Assembly: GCA_005885515.1 (NCBI GenBank)
Contig: VAWK01000050.1
Location: 23,784 to 87,783 of the forward strand
Length of the DNA stretch: 64,000 nt
Reading direction: 5' to 3'
Source: Actinomycetota bacterium
GTDB taxonomy: Bacteria > Actinomycetota > Thermoleophilia > Solirubrobacterales > Solirubrobacteraceae
Shown: positions 35,978-45,619 of the stretch, in pieces
Layout of the letters: each line of letters opens with the position of its first letter
How positions within the stretch are numbered: the stretch's first letter is position 1
The notes under the pieces: model-generated
What the model saw: only the letters and a program-made list of their open reading frames with translations
What the model was told of the DNA's origin: nothing
Database searches by the model: none
Translations under genes and position numbers: made by a program

Positions 35978-36915
35978 AGCTCGAGGGCATCCACCACATC
36001 ACGGCGATCACCGCCGACGCGCCCGGCAACGTCGAGTTCTACGCGGGCGTGTTGGGCCTGCGGCTGGTGAAGAAGAGCGTCAACCAGGACGACCCGAGCG
36101 TCTACCACCTGTTCTATGGCGACGAGGAGGGCTCGCCGGGCGCCGATCTGACGTTCTTCGAGTATCCCGCGATCGCCCGCGGGCGGGCGGGCGCCGGGAT
36201 GGTCCATCGGATCGTGTGGAGGGTGGCGTCAGGAGAGGCGCTGGACTTCTGGCAGGAGCGCCTGCTGGCGGCGGGAACGCCGGCACGGCGGGCGAATGAC
36301 AGCCTTCTGTTCGCGGACCCGGAGGGTCTCGAGCACGAGCTGCTGATCTCCTCAAGCGCGGATCCGCCACTGCGCGCGAGGACGCCGCAGATCGACGGCG
36401 AGAACGCGCTGATGGGCTTTGAGGGCGTGCGCGCCTACGACGGCGATCCCGCCCGCAGCGCCGGCCTGCTCCGCGACACGCTCGGTTTCAGTGGCGGCGA
36501 TGCGAGCGGGCGCTGGGAGGTGCGGGGCGCTGAACGCGGAAGCTTCTACGCATACGACGCGCCGCCCGGCACCGAGGCGATCCAGGGCGCGGGCAGCGTG
36601 CACCACGTCGCGTTCGCCTGCCGGCCCGAGGAGCAGGCGGAGTGGCGGGCGCGCGTGGCCGCCGCCGGCGCGCGCCCGACGGAGGTGATCGACCGCTTCT
36701 ACTTCCGCTCGATCTACTTTCGCGAGCCGAGCGGCGTGCTGTTCGAGATCGCGACGATCGGCCCCGGCTTCGCGGTCGACGAGGACGAGGCTCACCTGGG
36801 GGAGCACCTGTCGTTGCCGCCGCGCCTGGAGCCGCTGCGCGACCGCTTGGAGAGCACGCTCACGCCGCTGCCCAACCCGCGGCTGGCGCTCGAATCGCAG
36901 TCACCGCGCGGCTAG
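35974..36915 (+). CDS. Two-domain VOC ring-cleaving dioxygenase
   Basis: 313 residues comprising two vicinal-oxygen-chelate domains. GIHHITAIT, GSVHHVAFAC and GVLFEIATIGPG give the His/His/Glu metal ligands of the MhqO/hydroquinone-type ring-cleaving dioxygenases. The gene overlaps the TetR regulator by ATGA, so the pair is an auto-regulated aromatic or quinone detoxification unit (inference). Length is typical. Confidence 0.87.
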   Translation: MKLEGIHHITAITADAPGNVEFYAGVLGLRLVKKSVNQDDPSVYHLFYGDEEGSPGADLTFFEYPAIARGRAGAGMVHRIVWRVASGEALDFWQERLLAAGTPARRANDSLLFADPEGLEHELLISSSADPPLRARTPQIDGENALMGFEGVRAYDGDPARSAGLLRDTLGFSGGDASGRWEVRGAERGSFYAYDAPPGTEAIQGAGSVHHVAFACRPEEQAEWRARVAAAGARPTEVIDRFYFRSIYFREPSGVLFEIATIGPGFAVDEDEAHLGEHLSLPPRLEPLRDRLESTLTPLPNPRLALESQSPRG

Positions 36916-36966
36916 GGAACAGCGCTCGGTTGCACGGCTCCCGGCGCGGCGCGTGCCCGCTGGGCG

Positions 36967-37686
36967 TCAGCTGCCAGCGGCGAAGGACGGCTCGACCAAT
37001 GACTCGCGCGCGCGCCACTCTCGGAGCACCTCGAGCGATCCGTCGATGATGCGGTTGAGGAACTCGGTGCGATCGTTCACGTGCGGGAACGGAGCATCCG
37101 GAACGGCCAGCTCGAGGAAGTCGCACAGCGGCTCCCAGCCTTCCTCCACGCGCCACACCAGCAGGCGCTCGGCGGGGACGGTCCGCTGGACCTCCTCGTT
37201 GTGGCGGTGCATCGTGTCGATCAGCTGATCGGGCTCGTCGTGTCCGGCGGAGAACGTGCCCTGCTCCTCCCACACGAGGCGGTCGATCATTTTCAAGAAC
37301 CCCCTCCAGCGAGGGTCCACGTGTGCTTGGGCGCTTGACAGCAGACGGATCAGCGACTCGCCATGACGCACCGCCCACACGGTCTGGCGCATGCTGCGCT
37401 CCCAGCCCTGCGGATCGCGCACGCTGAGCAGGACCTTGGCCTCCGGGTAGAAGTCCATCAACTCGCGGTAGAAGTAGCCACCCGGCCAGTCGACGGTCGA
37501 GTTGAAGCCATCGAAGATCTCCGTCCACGGCTGCTCGCCGTCGAGCGCCCGCTCCCACAGCTGCGCCTGATCGAGATCGGCGAGCACGTCGACCATGTGG
37601 TAACAGGGCCCCACTCCGAGCATCTCCAACGCCACCTTCTGCGTGAGCGTGCCCGTGCGCGGCATGCCCGCTCCTATGAGCTTCAT
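36967..37686 (-). CDS. Sulfotransferase family protein
   Basis: About 239 residues from ATG 37686, preceded by AAGGGAG. The PAPS 5'-phosphosulfate loop is GAGMPRTGTLTQKVAL, and KVLLSVRDPQGWERSMRQTV holds the 3'-phosphate-binding Arg/Ser region. FDGFNSTVDWP and PLCDFLELAVPDAPFP complete the pattern of the 'sulfotransferase family' common in actinobacteria. The acceptor is unknown. No PAPS-forming genes are adjacent. Confidence 0.88.
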   Translation of the reverse strand: MKLIGAGMPRTGTLTQKVALEMLGVGPCYHMVDVLADLDQAQLWERALDGEQPWTEIFDGFNSTVDWPGGYFYRELMDFYPEAKVLLSVRDPQGWERSMRQTVWAVRHGESLIRLLSSAQAHVDPRWRGFLKMIDRLVWEEQGTFSAGHDEPDQLIDTMHRHNEEVQRTVPAERLLVWRVEEGWEPLCDFLELAVPDAPFPHVNDRTEFLNRIIDGSLEVLREWRARESLVEPSFAAGS

Positions 37687-37863
37687 CGCTGCTCCCTTGG
37701 GCTCGTTGTGTAGTCGCCGGCTGTGCGCTGGCAACTGCGTGCGCCGCCGCCATGACCCTGGTTCCGTCGGCGTGGCGCGGGCGCCAGCCCGCGGCACTCT
37801 AACGGAGATACGCCTACAGGTTGGCCGGTGGGCGAGCGTGCGACTCGCAACCCGACCTTGGCC

Positions 37864-38385
37864 TCACTGCCTCCACTTGATCGTGCAGCCGACCGGCGGC
37901 GTTTCGGCGCGATCGGGAGAGTTGCCCGCGAGCACCGCGTCGAGCGCCGCGCGCAGCCAGGCGGCGTTCTGCGCGGGATCGTCGTGGTCTTGGTCCGGTG
38001 CGCCGCGGTAGCGCACGATTCCACCCGAGTCGACGACGAACACGTCGGGGGTGGTCTTGGCGTCGTAGGCTCGCGCGACCGCCTGTGACTCGTCGCGCAG
38101 GTAGGGCACGCCGCCGAACTCTCCGTCGCGCACGCGCGCGCGCATCGCCTCGAGCGAGTCGCGCGGGTAGCGCTCGGCGTCGTTGGGGTTGATCGCCAGG
38201 ACGCGCACCTCGCGCGGCGCGTAGTCCCTCGCCACGGCGATGATGCGCTCGTGCCAAGCGAGGGCATACGGGCAGTGGTTGCACGTGAAGCACACCACCG
38301 TCGGCCCCGCCCCGTCGAGCGCGTGTGTGTTGCCGCTCGTGTCGGGCAGCGAAAATGACGGCGCTCGCTCGCCGACCGCGGTCAC
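37864..38385 (-). CDS. Thioredoxin-family (AhpC/TSA-like) protein
   Basis: 173 residues, GTG 38385. VVCFTCNHCPYALAW carries CxxC (Cys-Asn-His-Cys), then RVLAINPND, GGVPYLRD (cis-Pro) and TPDVFVVDSGG. This is the 'thioredoxin family' group close to peroxiredoxins but with a redox CxxC. It shares GTGA with the upstream DF-family gene, so the pair probably works together in thiol redox chemistry. Confidence 0.87.
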   Translation of the reverse strand: MTAVGERAPSFSLPDTSGNTHALDGAGPTVVCFTCNHCPYALAWHERIIAVARDYAPREVRVLAINPNDAERYPRDSLEAMRARVRDGEFGGVPYLRDESQAVARAYDAKTTPDVFVVDSGGIVRYRGAPDQDHDDPAQNAAWLRAALDAVLAGNSPDRAETPPVGCTIKWRQ

Positions 38386-38729
38386 GCGTAGCTGCCCTCG
38401 TGCGTCGCGTGCGCGGCCTTTGCCGCCGCGCGCACCGCGTCGCGGACGTCGGCGGGATCGGGCGTGGGCGAGTAGCGCCCGTCGCGCCGTCTGTAGACAC
38501 GACAGGTGAGGCCGACCGGCTCGCCCGCCGGCGGCTGCACGTCACGCCCGTCGATGCGAATGGTAGGCGAGCCGACAAAGCCCTCCGCCTGGGCATCGCC
38601 CTCGGTCCGGACCTCGCGCACGATCACGGCGTCCGGGTCAAGCCCGGTCTCGGCGAGCACCGCTCGCAGGTCGCTGAGCGCGGCCGGGTGTGAGGGGCAG
38701 CCCGCCCAGAACAGCAGCTCGACACGCAT
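38382..38729 (-). CDS. DF-family (seleno)protein homologue, Cys form
   Basis: 115 residues: VELLFWAGCPSHPAALSDL, then FVGSPTIRIDGRDVQPP and LTCRVYRRRDG. It is a small thioredoxin-like protein in which the active-site position, selenocysteine in some relatives, is Cys. It overlaps the thioredoxin gene by GTGA, the usual partner. Role unknown; possible reductant or mercury/alkyl-metal handling. ATG 38729 begins at the domain. Confidence 0.75.
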   Translation of the reverse strand: MRVELLFWAGCPSHPAALSDLRAVLAETGLDPDAVIVREVRTEGDAQAEGFVGSPTIRIDGRDVQPPAGEPVGLTCRVYRRRDGRYSPTPDPADVRDAVRAAAKAAHATHEGSYA

Positions 38730-38809
38730 CAGCCCAGCTTAGCCATGCCGGAAGCGCGCCTGGCGCGCGCGCCCTGCGGCGGCTGGCGACGGCGTTTTTG
38801 CCGCAGCTT

Positions 38810-38834
38810 GCTTGAAGCCCGCTCGCTCGGGTAG
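38810..38834 (+). promoter_or_regulatory. Candidate sigma-B-like promoter of the YciE-like gene
   Basis: GCTTGA and GGGTAG are separated by 13 bases, matching the general-stress sigma consensus (GTTT/GCTT plus GGGTA). It lies about 45 bases upstream of the YciE-like stress gene. Support is from sequence pattern only. Confidence 0.35.
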
Positions 38835-38878
38835 GGAGGTCTCTGAACTGCCCGATTTTCAAGTGAAGGAGCAGCGGC

Positions 38879-39622
38879 ATGAGCACTACCGAGACGCCCA
38901 CACGCGATGCGAAGCTCGTCCAATACCTCGGCGAGGCGTTGGGCAACGAGAAGCGTCTGGAGACCGCGCTGCAAGCGCACATCGGGATGACCACCCGGGC
39001 TCCCTACAAGCGGCGCCTGAGCCAGCACCTGGCTGAAACCAAGCGTCACGCGACCAACCTGAAACGACGCATCAAGCAGCTCGGCGGCCCGTCGGATCCG
39101 ATACCGGCGCCGCTGGTGGATGCGGCGGGCGCCGTGGTCGGCCGCGCGCACAAGGCCACAGCGCTCGCGCAGGGTCCCCTGCACGCGCTGCGTGGAACCG
39201 GTGAGGCCGAGCGGCAGCTCAAGAACGCGAAGACCGAGTACGCCGAGGAGGCGCAGGAGATCGGGATGTACTCGGCAATCGAGGCCCTGGCGGTGGCGGT
39301 CGCCGACAAAGAGACCGCGCAGCTCGCGCGCGAGATCCTGCGCGACGAGCGTCGCATGTTCGCGTTTCTCGCACGCGAGATCCCGCGGCTGACGACCGCG
39401 GTCGCTCGCGCCGAGATCCCCGCGCGGCAGCGCGACGGCGCGGCCGGTGGAGCATCGCGCAAAGCCAAAGGCCGGCGCGGCGCCGCGGCGCACAGCACGC
39501 CGCGCCGCACCAGCGCGCGCAGCAGCACCAGCGCGCGCAGCAGCAGCACGCGGCGCAACGGGGCTCGGCGGAGCCCGCGCGTGCGTGCGCAGCGCGGGCG
39601 GGCGCAGCTGACGTCGCGCTAG
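38879..39622 (+). CDS. YciE/DUF892-like ferritin-like stress protein
   Basis: 247 residues, ATG preceded by AAGGAG. The helical domain (about 10-175) contains QYLGEALGNEKRLETALQAH, AEEAQEIGMYSAIEALAVAV and LRDERRMFAFLARE, as in DUF892. These proteins are induced by stress and may bind metal. The C-terminal 70 residues are an Arg/Ser/Ala tail (TSARSSTSARSSSTRRNG) that could bind nucleic acid. A small gene follows after 10 bases. Confidence 0.82.
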   Translation: MSTTETPTRDAKLVQYLGEALGNEKRLETALQAHIGMTTRAPYKRRLSQHLAETKRHATNLKRRIKQLGGPSDPIPAPLVDAAGAVVGRAHKATALAQGPLHALRGTGEAERQLKNAKTEYAEEAQEIGMYSAIEALAVAVADKETAQLAREILRDERRMFAFLAREIPRLTTAVARAEIPARQRDGAAGGASRKAKGRRGAAAHSTPRRTSARSSTSARSSSTRRNGARRSPRVRAQRGRAQLTSR

Positions 39623-39632
39623 GCTGCAACGC

Positions 39633-39932
39633 ATGAAGGGCGATCGGGTGGAGATCGTGATCGCCGCAGACGACGGCTCGCGCGCGTACGAGATCACCGC
39701 CACGCGCGCGGGCCGCCGGGTGGAGACCACAACGGCGCGGGGTGTGGTGGAGGTCGCCGAGGTGACCCGCAGCGGCGAGCCCGTACGCAGGGCGAGGTTC
39801 ATGGCCAGTCGCGTGCTGGCGCTGGTCGAGCATCCGGCGAGCGAGGCTCGCGCCAGAAGCGAGTCCGCAGATGACCAGCTTCAGGAGCAGCTTCCCGCGG
39901 CCGGGGACGCTCCCGGGCTCGGTTGGAGCTGA
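39633..39932 (+). CDS. Small hypothetical protein
   Basis: 99 residues. The first 70 (VEIVIAADDGSRAYEITATR, VVEVAEVTRSGEPVRRARFM) look like a compact beta-rich domain; the rest is Ala/Glu/Gln-rich. I do not recognise the family. It follows the stress protein closely and ends 80 bases before the ABC fragment. Codon use is normal for the region, so it is probably real. Confidence 0.5.
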   Translation: MKGDRVEIVIAADDGSRAYEITATRAGRRVETTTARGVVEVAEVTRSGEPVRRARFMASRVLALVEHPASEARARSESADDQLQEQLPAAGDAPGLGWS

Positions 39933-40012
39933 GGCACAGGGCCAAGGGGATCGCGGAGCGCGTGCGTGCCACGCGGCGGCCACGGGATCGCTGCGATCAT
40001 GTGGCGCCTCCG

Positions 40013-40579
40013 ATGCCGGCTCGACAAGATGGCCAAGACGGCGCCAGCGTCGTCGCCGCACACGACGTGACGCGCCGCTATGGCGCGGATGCCACCCTGG
40101 TCGATGCGCTGCGTGGCGTCTCGCTCGATGTGTGCGCCGGCGAGCTCGTGGCGGTGATGGGACCGTCGGGGTCGGGCAAGTCGACGCTGATGCATGCGCT
40201 GGCCGGTCTTGACAAGCCGACCAGCGGCAGCGTGCAGATCGCGGGCATCGAGATCACTGGCATGGACGACGCGAAGCTCACGCAGCTGCGGCGCGAGCAC
40301 ATCGGCTTCGTGTTCCAATTCTTCAACCTGCTGCCCATGCTCAACGCGCAAGAGAACATCGTGCTGCCGTTGACGATTGCCGGCGAGCACCCGGACGGGG
40401 CGTGGCTCGAGGAGCTACTCCTGCGGACGGGCTTGGCCAAGCGCCGCTCGCACCGCCCAGCGGAGCTGTCCGGGGGCGAGCAGCAGCGCGTGGCGGTCGC
40501 GCGCGCTCTGGTCACCCATCCGACGATCTTGTTCGCCGATGAGCCGACCGGAATACGAGTGAGCCGCCGGCTCGGCTGA
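40013..40579 (+). pseudogene. Truncated MacB/LolD-type ABC transporter ATPase
   Basis: Reads as an ABC ATPase: VVAAHDVTRRYGADATLV, Walker A GPSGSGKSTLMHALAG, Q-loop FVFQFFNLLP, signature LSGGEQQRVAVARAL and Walker B ILFADEPTG. It then ends as IRVSRRLG and a stop instead of the D-loop and switch His (normally about 40-50 more residues). No permease follows. The start is at ATG 40013 or within the upstream open frame. A deletion removed the end of this gene and its partner; the sequence after 40560 is unrelated. Confidence 0.8.
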
Positions 40580-40595
40580 ACGCGGACTGCGCCGC

Positions 40596-40790
40596 TCAGC
40601 GCGCAGCCCGGCGCAGCGACAGCGCGAGCAGCGCGAGGACAGCGGGCGGCATGACCCACCACGCGCCCGTGCCCGTCTGGGCGATCAGGGCTGTCAGCGC
40701 GAGCGCCGCGACGATGCCGACGGCGGTGATCCAATCGTCGCCGACGATGAACCGCCAGACCGAGCGGCAGATGGCGAGAACCCGGCTCAT
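40596..40790 (-). CDS. Small two-helix membrane protein
   Basis: 64 residues from ATG 40790, sharing ATGA with the stop of the upstream membrane-protein gene. Two hydrophobic stretches (WITAVGIVAALALTALIA and WWVMPPAVLALLALSL). No family recognised. Probably an accessory of the COG4280 protein by position. Confidence 0.65.
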   Translation of the reverse strand: MSRVLAICRSVWRFIVGDDWITAVGIVAALALTALIAQTGTGAWWVMPPAVLALLALSLRRAAR

Positions 40791-41545
40791 GCCGGCCCGC
40801 CGGCCGTGGTGGCGGCGACGGGCGCGCGACGGAGCCACAGCACCATCACCAGCGAGGCCAGCGCCACGACGGGAATGATCGCCAGCAATGCCGCGTCGTC
40901 ACCGGGCCATGAAGCGCCGGCGCCTTGCGTTCCCCAAAACGTGCCGAAGGAGGTCAGCATCACGCCAACCGCGAACTTCATCGTGTTCTCGGGAACGCGG
41001 GCCAGCGGCGCCCTGACCGCCAGCCCGGCCAGCGCCACGGCCGCGATCGCCGCGATCGCGGCCGCTGCCGCGAGAGGGATCCGATGCTGGTTGGCGCCGA
41101 ACGTCAGCACGATCACCGCCACCTCGAGTCCCTCCAGCAACACGCCCTTGAACGAGACGACGAAGCCGTAGGCGTCGATCCTCGCGCCGGCGCGCTCGCC
41201 GGCGGCGCGCGCCGCTGCGCTGCTGCTGGCAAACGTCGCGGCCTCGTCGTGCATCGCCTGCACGCCCGCGGCCCGAAGGATCGCCTTGCGCAGCCACTGC
41301 AATCCAAACACGAGCAGCAACCCACCCACGACGAGGCGCAACGAGTTCACTGGCAGGCGAGTCAGCGCGGGACCCGAGGCTGCGATGAGCGCCGCCAGCG
41401 CGAGGGTTGCCGAACCGCACCCATACAACGCGGAGTGCCAGCCTCGCGTCGTGCCGACCGCAAGCACGATCGTCAGGGCCTCGACGGCCTCCACGGCGCA
41501 TGCGAGGAAGACCGACACGACCAGCGCCAGCTCCGGTCCCGACAT
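40787..41545 (-). CDS. COG4280-type membrane protein (FTR1-like)
   Basis: About 252 residues, seven predicted helices. Two repeated motifs, EAVEALTIVLAVG (helix 1) and LEGLEVAVIVLTFG (helix 4), resemble the ExxE elements of the FTR1 iron permease/OFeT family. ATG 41545 is chosen over TTG 41563. It likely moves a metal or other cation; no oxidase partner is adjacent. The small protein overlapping its stop may be a subunit. Confidence 0.75.
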   Translation of the reverse strand: MSGPELALVVSVFLACAVEAVEALTIVLAVGTTRGWHSALYGCGSATLALAALIAASGPALTRLPVNSLRLVVGGLLLVFGLQWLRKAILRAAGVQAMHDEAATFASSSAAARAAGERAGARIDAYGFVVSFKGVLLEGLEVAVIVLTFGANQHRIPLAAAAAIAAIAAVALAGLAVRAPLARVPENTMKFAVGVMLTSFGTFWGTQGAGASWPGDDAALLAIIPVVALASLVMVLWLRRAPVAATTAGGPA

Positions 41546-41646
41546 GCGCTTCAGTATTGCCAACGAAGCTCCCGGGCGCGGGGGAAAGGCGGACCCGGGC
41601 GGCGCAGCCAGGCGACGAACGCCGAGGCTGCGTTGCTGCGGATGGC

Positions 41647-42789
41647 TTAGCCGGACGGAGTCGCCGACGCGTTGGCCGCCTCCAGACGCGCAGCGGTGGC
41701 CAGCAGCAGCTCCTCTCCGCCGGGCGGCCCCACGAGCTGGATGCTCCCCGGAAGCTTCGAGCTCGCCACCGACACGGGCTGTGCCGTGCAGGGCACCCCG
41801 GCGGCGTTGAACAGCGATACGTGGCGGGTCAGCTCGATCGCGGCCGGGAGCGTCGCGTCGCCGAGCACGTCCTCCAGGCGGGGCGGGAAGATCGGCAGCG
41901 TGGGCAGCGCAAGCAGCTCGATCTCCTCGAACAGCGCGAGCAGCGCCGATCGCCAGCCGGCCAGTTTGCCTCGCGCGTCCTCCAGGCCGGGACGGAAGGC
42001 ATCGACCATGCCGAGCGTCTGGATGACGTCGGCGCCGACGTTCTCCGGATCGGCCTGCGCGAGCTCGCGGTCGGCATCGGGGATCTCGTTGAAGTAGATC
42101 GTGCTAAAGCAGGTGGTGCCGGTCTCGAAGTCGCTCCAGTCGAGCGGCACCACCTCGAGTTCGGCGATACGCAGGGCATCGTCGATCGCCGCCTCGAGCG
42201 CGGGGTGAGCGGACGTGGGAAGGCGACCCACCGTCCGGGCCGGCACCGCGCTTGGCGCGAACCCAGGCTCGAGCAGCTGCATGCCGAGCACGAGCCCCGC
42301 CACGTTGCTCGCCAGCGGGCCGATCGTGTCGAGGCTCGGCGCCAGCGGCCACACGCCGGCGAGCGACACGCGCCCGTGGGTGGTCTTCAGGCCCGCCACG
42401 CCGCAGCACGCGGCGGGAACCCTCACCGAGCCCCCGGTGTCGGAGCCGAGCGCGACGTCGGCCTCGTCGGTGGCCACCGCCACCGCCGACCCGCTCGAGG
42501 AGCCGCCGGGGATCAGCGTCGAGTCCAGCGGGTTGGTCGGCGTGCCGAACCACGGGTTGGTCCCGATCGGGAGCATCGCGAACTCGTGCAGGTTGGCCTT
42601 GCCGACCAGCCTTGCGCCCGCGCTGCGCGCGCCGGCCAGGCAGGCGGCGTCACGCTCGGCCGGGGCGGCCCTGCGCTCGAGCGCTCGCGAGCCGGCGGTC
42701 GTGGGCACGCCCTCCACGTCGATGATGTCCTTGACGGCCAACCGCACCCCCGCGCCCTCACTGTGCATCCGGGTGATGAAGGTGGCCAC
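41647..42789 (-). CDS. Amidase (amidase-signature family)
   Basis: 380 residues. The Ser-cisSer-Lys triad is visible: Lys in RLAVKDIIDVEG, cis-Ser in PGGSSSGSAVAVA and nucleophile Ser in GSDTGGSVRVPAA. Hydrolyses amides; the substrate cannot be told from sequence. The protein is somewhat shorter than the usual 450-480 residues, starting directly at the conserved Lys region, so the N-terminal helical cap is minimal. It is 27 bases upstream-adjacent to xthA on the same strand. Confidence 0.88.
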   Translation of the reverse strand: MATFITRMHSEGAGVRLAVKDIIDVEGVPTTAGSRALERRAAPAERDAACLAGARSAGARLVGKANLHEFAMLPIGTNPWFGTPTNPLDSTLIPGGSSSGSAVAVATDEADVALGSDTGGSVRVPAACCGVAGLKTTHGRVSLAGVWPLAPSLDTIGPLASNVAGLVLGMQLLEPGFAPSAVPARTVGRLPTSAHPALEAAIDDALRIAELEVVPLDWSDFETGTTCFSTIYFNEIPDADRELAQADPENVGADVIQTLGMVDAFRPGLEDARGKLAGWRSALLALFEEIELLALPTLPIFPPRLEDVLGDATLPAAIELTRHVSLFNAAGVPCTAQPVSVASSKLPGSIQLVGPPGGEELLLATAARLEAANASATPSG

Positions 42790-42816
42790 GCGAGCAATAT
42801 AAGAAATCGGATCCGG

Positions 42817-43680
42817 CTACGGCGACTGGGGGAGCTTGACCGAGTCGCGCTTCAGCACGGGAGCCGAGGGCGGCGGCACGACCGGCCCGATGTCGCCGTC
42901 CGGCGCCTCGTCCAGATCGACGATCACAGGGGCGTGATCGCTCGGGCCTCGGCCCTTGCGCGCCTGCCGGTCGACCCACGCGGCGCGCACCCGGCTGGCG
43001 ACCGCGGCGGTCGCCAGCGCGAGGTCGATGCGCATGCCCAGGTCCTGATGGAACATCCCTGCCCGATAGTCCCAGTAGGTGAACACGCGCTCGGTCGGCC
43101 AGCGATCGCGCACGACGTCGCGAAGGCCCAGCTCCTGCAGCTTGGCGAGCGCCGCTCGCTCGGGCGGCGTGACGTGGGTATGGCCGGTGTAGGCGTCCGG
43201 ATCGAACACGTCGGCGTCGGTCGGGGCGATGTTCATGTCACCGCACACGATCGTCGCCTCCGGCGCGGTGCGCAGTAGCTCTCGCAGCGCAGCCAGCCAC
43301 GCGAGCTTGTAGCGGTAGTGCTCGGAATCGGGCACGCGCCCGTTGGGCACGTATACGCAATGCACCCGAACGCCGCCACACGTCGCCGCCACGGCACGCG
43401 CCTCGGGTCGCGGGAAGCCAGGCGCGTCGTGGATTCCGGCGACGACGTCCTCCAGCCCCTCCCGCGAGAGGATCGCCACCCCATTCCATTGCGCTTCGCC
43501 GTGCAGGGCGATCGCATAGCCGCGACGGGCGAGCTCTTGACCGAGCAGTCGTTCGAACGCGCCGTCGGCCAGCTTGGTCTCCTGCAGGCAGAAGACATCG
43601 GGTTGGCGCTCATCCAGCCAGGGCAGCAGCCGCGGCAGTCGCTGCTTGACCGAGTTGACGTTCCAGGTGGCGACCCGCAC
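42817..43680 (-). CDS. xthA: Exodeoxyribonuclease III
   Basis: 287 residues, AP endonuclease/3'-5' exonuclease of base-excision repair. MRVATWNVNSVKQRLPRLLPWL, VFCLQETKLAD, CGDMNIAPTD, FTYWDYRAGM and the C-terminal SDHAPVIVDL give all catalytic residues (Asn, Glu, Asp-Asn, His). A Pro/Asp tail of about 30 residues follows. Complete. Confidence 0.94.
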   Translation of the reverse strand: MRVATWNVNSVKQRLPRLLPWLDERQPDVFCLQETKLADGAFERLLGQELARRGYAIALHGEAQWNGVAILSREGLEDVVAGIHDAPGFPRPEARAVAATCGGVRVHCVYVPNGRVPDSEHYRYKLAWLAALRELLRTAPEATIVCGDMNIAPTDADVFDPDAYTGHTHVTPPERAALAKLQELGLRDVVRDRWPTERVFTYWDYRAGMFHQDLGMRIDLALATAAVASRVRAAWVDRQARKGRGPSDHAPVIVDLDEAPDGDIGPVVPPPSAPVLKRDSVKLPQSP

Positions 43681-43869
43681 CGGCGCCTACGCTAGCGCCG
43701 TCGCCTCTCGGGCTCGCGCAGGTGGCGCGGGGTCATGCCGCAGACGCCTCGCTCACAGCGAGCCGGCCCGTGCCCCCAGCCGTCAGCGATAACGTGGCCT
43801 GACCTGACCGAGGACAAGCGCGAGCGGGTCACCGCGCTGGAGGGCGCTCTTCTAGGATGCCCCGGAGCG

Positions 43870-45462
43870 ATGCTGCTGCCGCCCTCTGGATATCGGCGCT
43901 CGTGCGCGGCGGCGGTGGTCGCGATCGCCTCTGCGGCCCCGCTGGGCGGATGCGGCGGGGGCGCCGGCGCGGAGAAGCCAGCCGCCGGTGCGCAGGGCCA
44001 GGCGACGGTGGCCGCGAACGGTTCGAGGCTTGCATCGGCGATCCCGAGCGGCATCCACAAGATCCGCCACGTCGTCGTGATCATGCAGGAGAACCGCTCG
44101 TTCGACACGTACTTCGGCACCTATCCGGGCGCCGACGGAATCCCGATGAAGCACGGCACACCGGCGGTGTGTCTTCCGGACCCGGCGACGGGCAAGTGTG
44201 TCAGGCCGTTTCACGATTCGGCTGACGTCAACGCGGGTGGCCCACACGGTGCTCCTGCCGCCACCGCCGATATCGATGGCGGGCGCATGGAAGGGTTCAT
44301 CGCCGAGCAGCGCCGGGGTCGGCGGACGTCGTGCAGGAACGTCAACTCGCCTGCCTGCAGCGCCGTACGCAGCGGGCCCCCGGACGCGATGGGCTACCAC
44401 GATGAGCGCGAGCTGCCGAACTACTGGGCCTATGCCCGCAACTTCGTGCTGCAGGACCACATGTTCGAGCCCAACGCCTCGTGGAGCCTCCCGGCTCATC
44501 TGTTCCTCGTCTCGGAGTGGTCGGCGCGCTGCGCGAACAGCAACCCCAGCAGCTGCGCCAACGCCCTGCAGGTGCCGAGTCTCCCACCCGACTTCGGTGT
44601 GCGTGTGCGACGCGCGCGCGGGCTTGGCGCCTATCCGCCGCCCGACTACGCTTGGACCGACCTCACCTACCTGCTGCACCGCAGCGGCATCAGTTGGGGC
44701 TATTTCGTGGCCGGCGGCGGGCAGCCCGACTGCGCAGACGACGAGTTCGCCTGCGCTCCCGTGCGCCAGAGCGCCTCTACGCCCGGGATCTGGAACCCGC
44801 TTCCGTACTTCGAGACCGTCCATCAGGACAAGCAGCTCGCGAACGTCCAGCCGTTGGCGCGCTTCTACCGGGACGCCCTCGACGGGTCGCTCCCGGCCGT
44901 CTCATGGGTCGCGCCGAGCCAGCGGTTCAGCGAACATCCGCCGGCGTCAGTGCGCGCCGGACAGGCCTACGTGACGAGCCTGATCAACGCTGTCATGAGC
45001 GGGCCCGATTGGCCGAGCACGGCGATCTTTCTCGCGTGGGACGACTGGGGCGGCTTTTACGACCACGTTCGGCCACCACGCGTCGACCGGAACGGCTACG
45101 GCTTGCGCGTTCCAGGGCTTCTGATCAGCCCCTACGCCAGGCGCGGCTACGTCGACCACCAGACGCTCAGCTTCGACGCCTACGCGAAGTTCATCGAGGA
45201 CGACTTCCTGGCCGCTCAGCGCCTCGATCCCAGCACCGACGGGCGCCCCGACCCACGGCCCGACGTGCGCGAAACGGTGCCTCAGCTCGGCAACCTGTCC
45301 AGCGACTTCGACTTCAGCCAGGCGCCGCGACGCCCGCTGCTGCTGCCCGCGATCGGACCGCTGCCATCGGTCGCTCCAGCGCGGACCGCGGGTCGCAAGG
45401 CGCTCCATCGTCGCCGCCGCGGTGCCGGCGGGCGGCGGCCGACCGCTGGGCTCAAGAGGTGA
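43870..45462 (+). CDS. Phospholipase C/acid phosphatase-like phosphoesterase lipoprotein
   Basis: About 530 residues. ATG 43870 gives a signal peptide with a lipobox-like LGGC ([19 protein letters not shown]). The catalytic domain starts [20 protein letters not shown], with [26 protein letters not shown] and [15 protein letters not shown], the phosphoesterase (PLC/AcpA) family. Metal-binding Glu/Asp/His residues are present. It probably releases phosphate from lipids or nucleotides outside the cell. An Arg-rich C-terminus is unusual. Confidence 0.88.
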   Translation: MLLPPSGYRRSCAAAVVAIASAAPLGGCGGGAGAEKPAAGAQGQATVAANGSRLASAIPSGIHKIRHVVVIMQENRSFDTYFGTYPGADGIPMKHGTPAVCLPDPATGKCVRPFHDSADVNAGGPHGAPAATADIDGGRMEGFIAEQRRGRRTSCRNVNSPACSAVRSGPPDAMGYHDERELPNYWAYARNFVLQDHMFEPNASWSLPAHLFLVSEWSARCANSNPSSCANALQVPSLPPDFGVRVRRARGLGAYPPPDYAWTDLTYLLHRSGISWGYFVAGGGQPDCADDEFACAPVRQSASTPGIWNPLPYFETVHQDKQLANVQPLARFYRDALDGSLPAVSWVAPSQRFSEHPPASVRAGQAYVTSLINAVMSGPDWPSTAIFLAWDDWGGFYDHVRPPRVDRNGYGLRVPGLLISPYARRGYVDHQTLSFDAYAKFIEDDFLAAQRLDPSTDGRPDPRPDVRETVPQLGNLSSDFDFSQAPRRPLLLPAIGPLPSVAPARTAGRKALHRRRRGAGGRRPTAGLKR

Positions 45463-45619
45463 GCGCCGCAGCCACGAGCAGGCTCGCCGCTGGAGAGCCG
45501 CCGAAGCCGGTTAGCGCACATTCTTCTCCGCGTAACGTGCGGAATCTTTCAGGACGGGTGCGCCAACCCCAGCGCGCCTGATTCTAGGATCGGCGACTCC
45601 TCAAGGATCGAGGTGCAAA

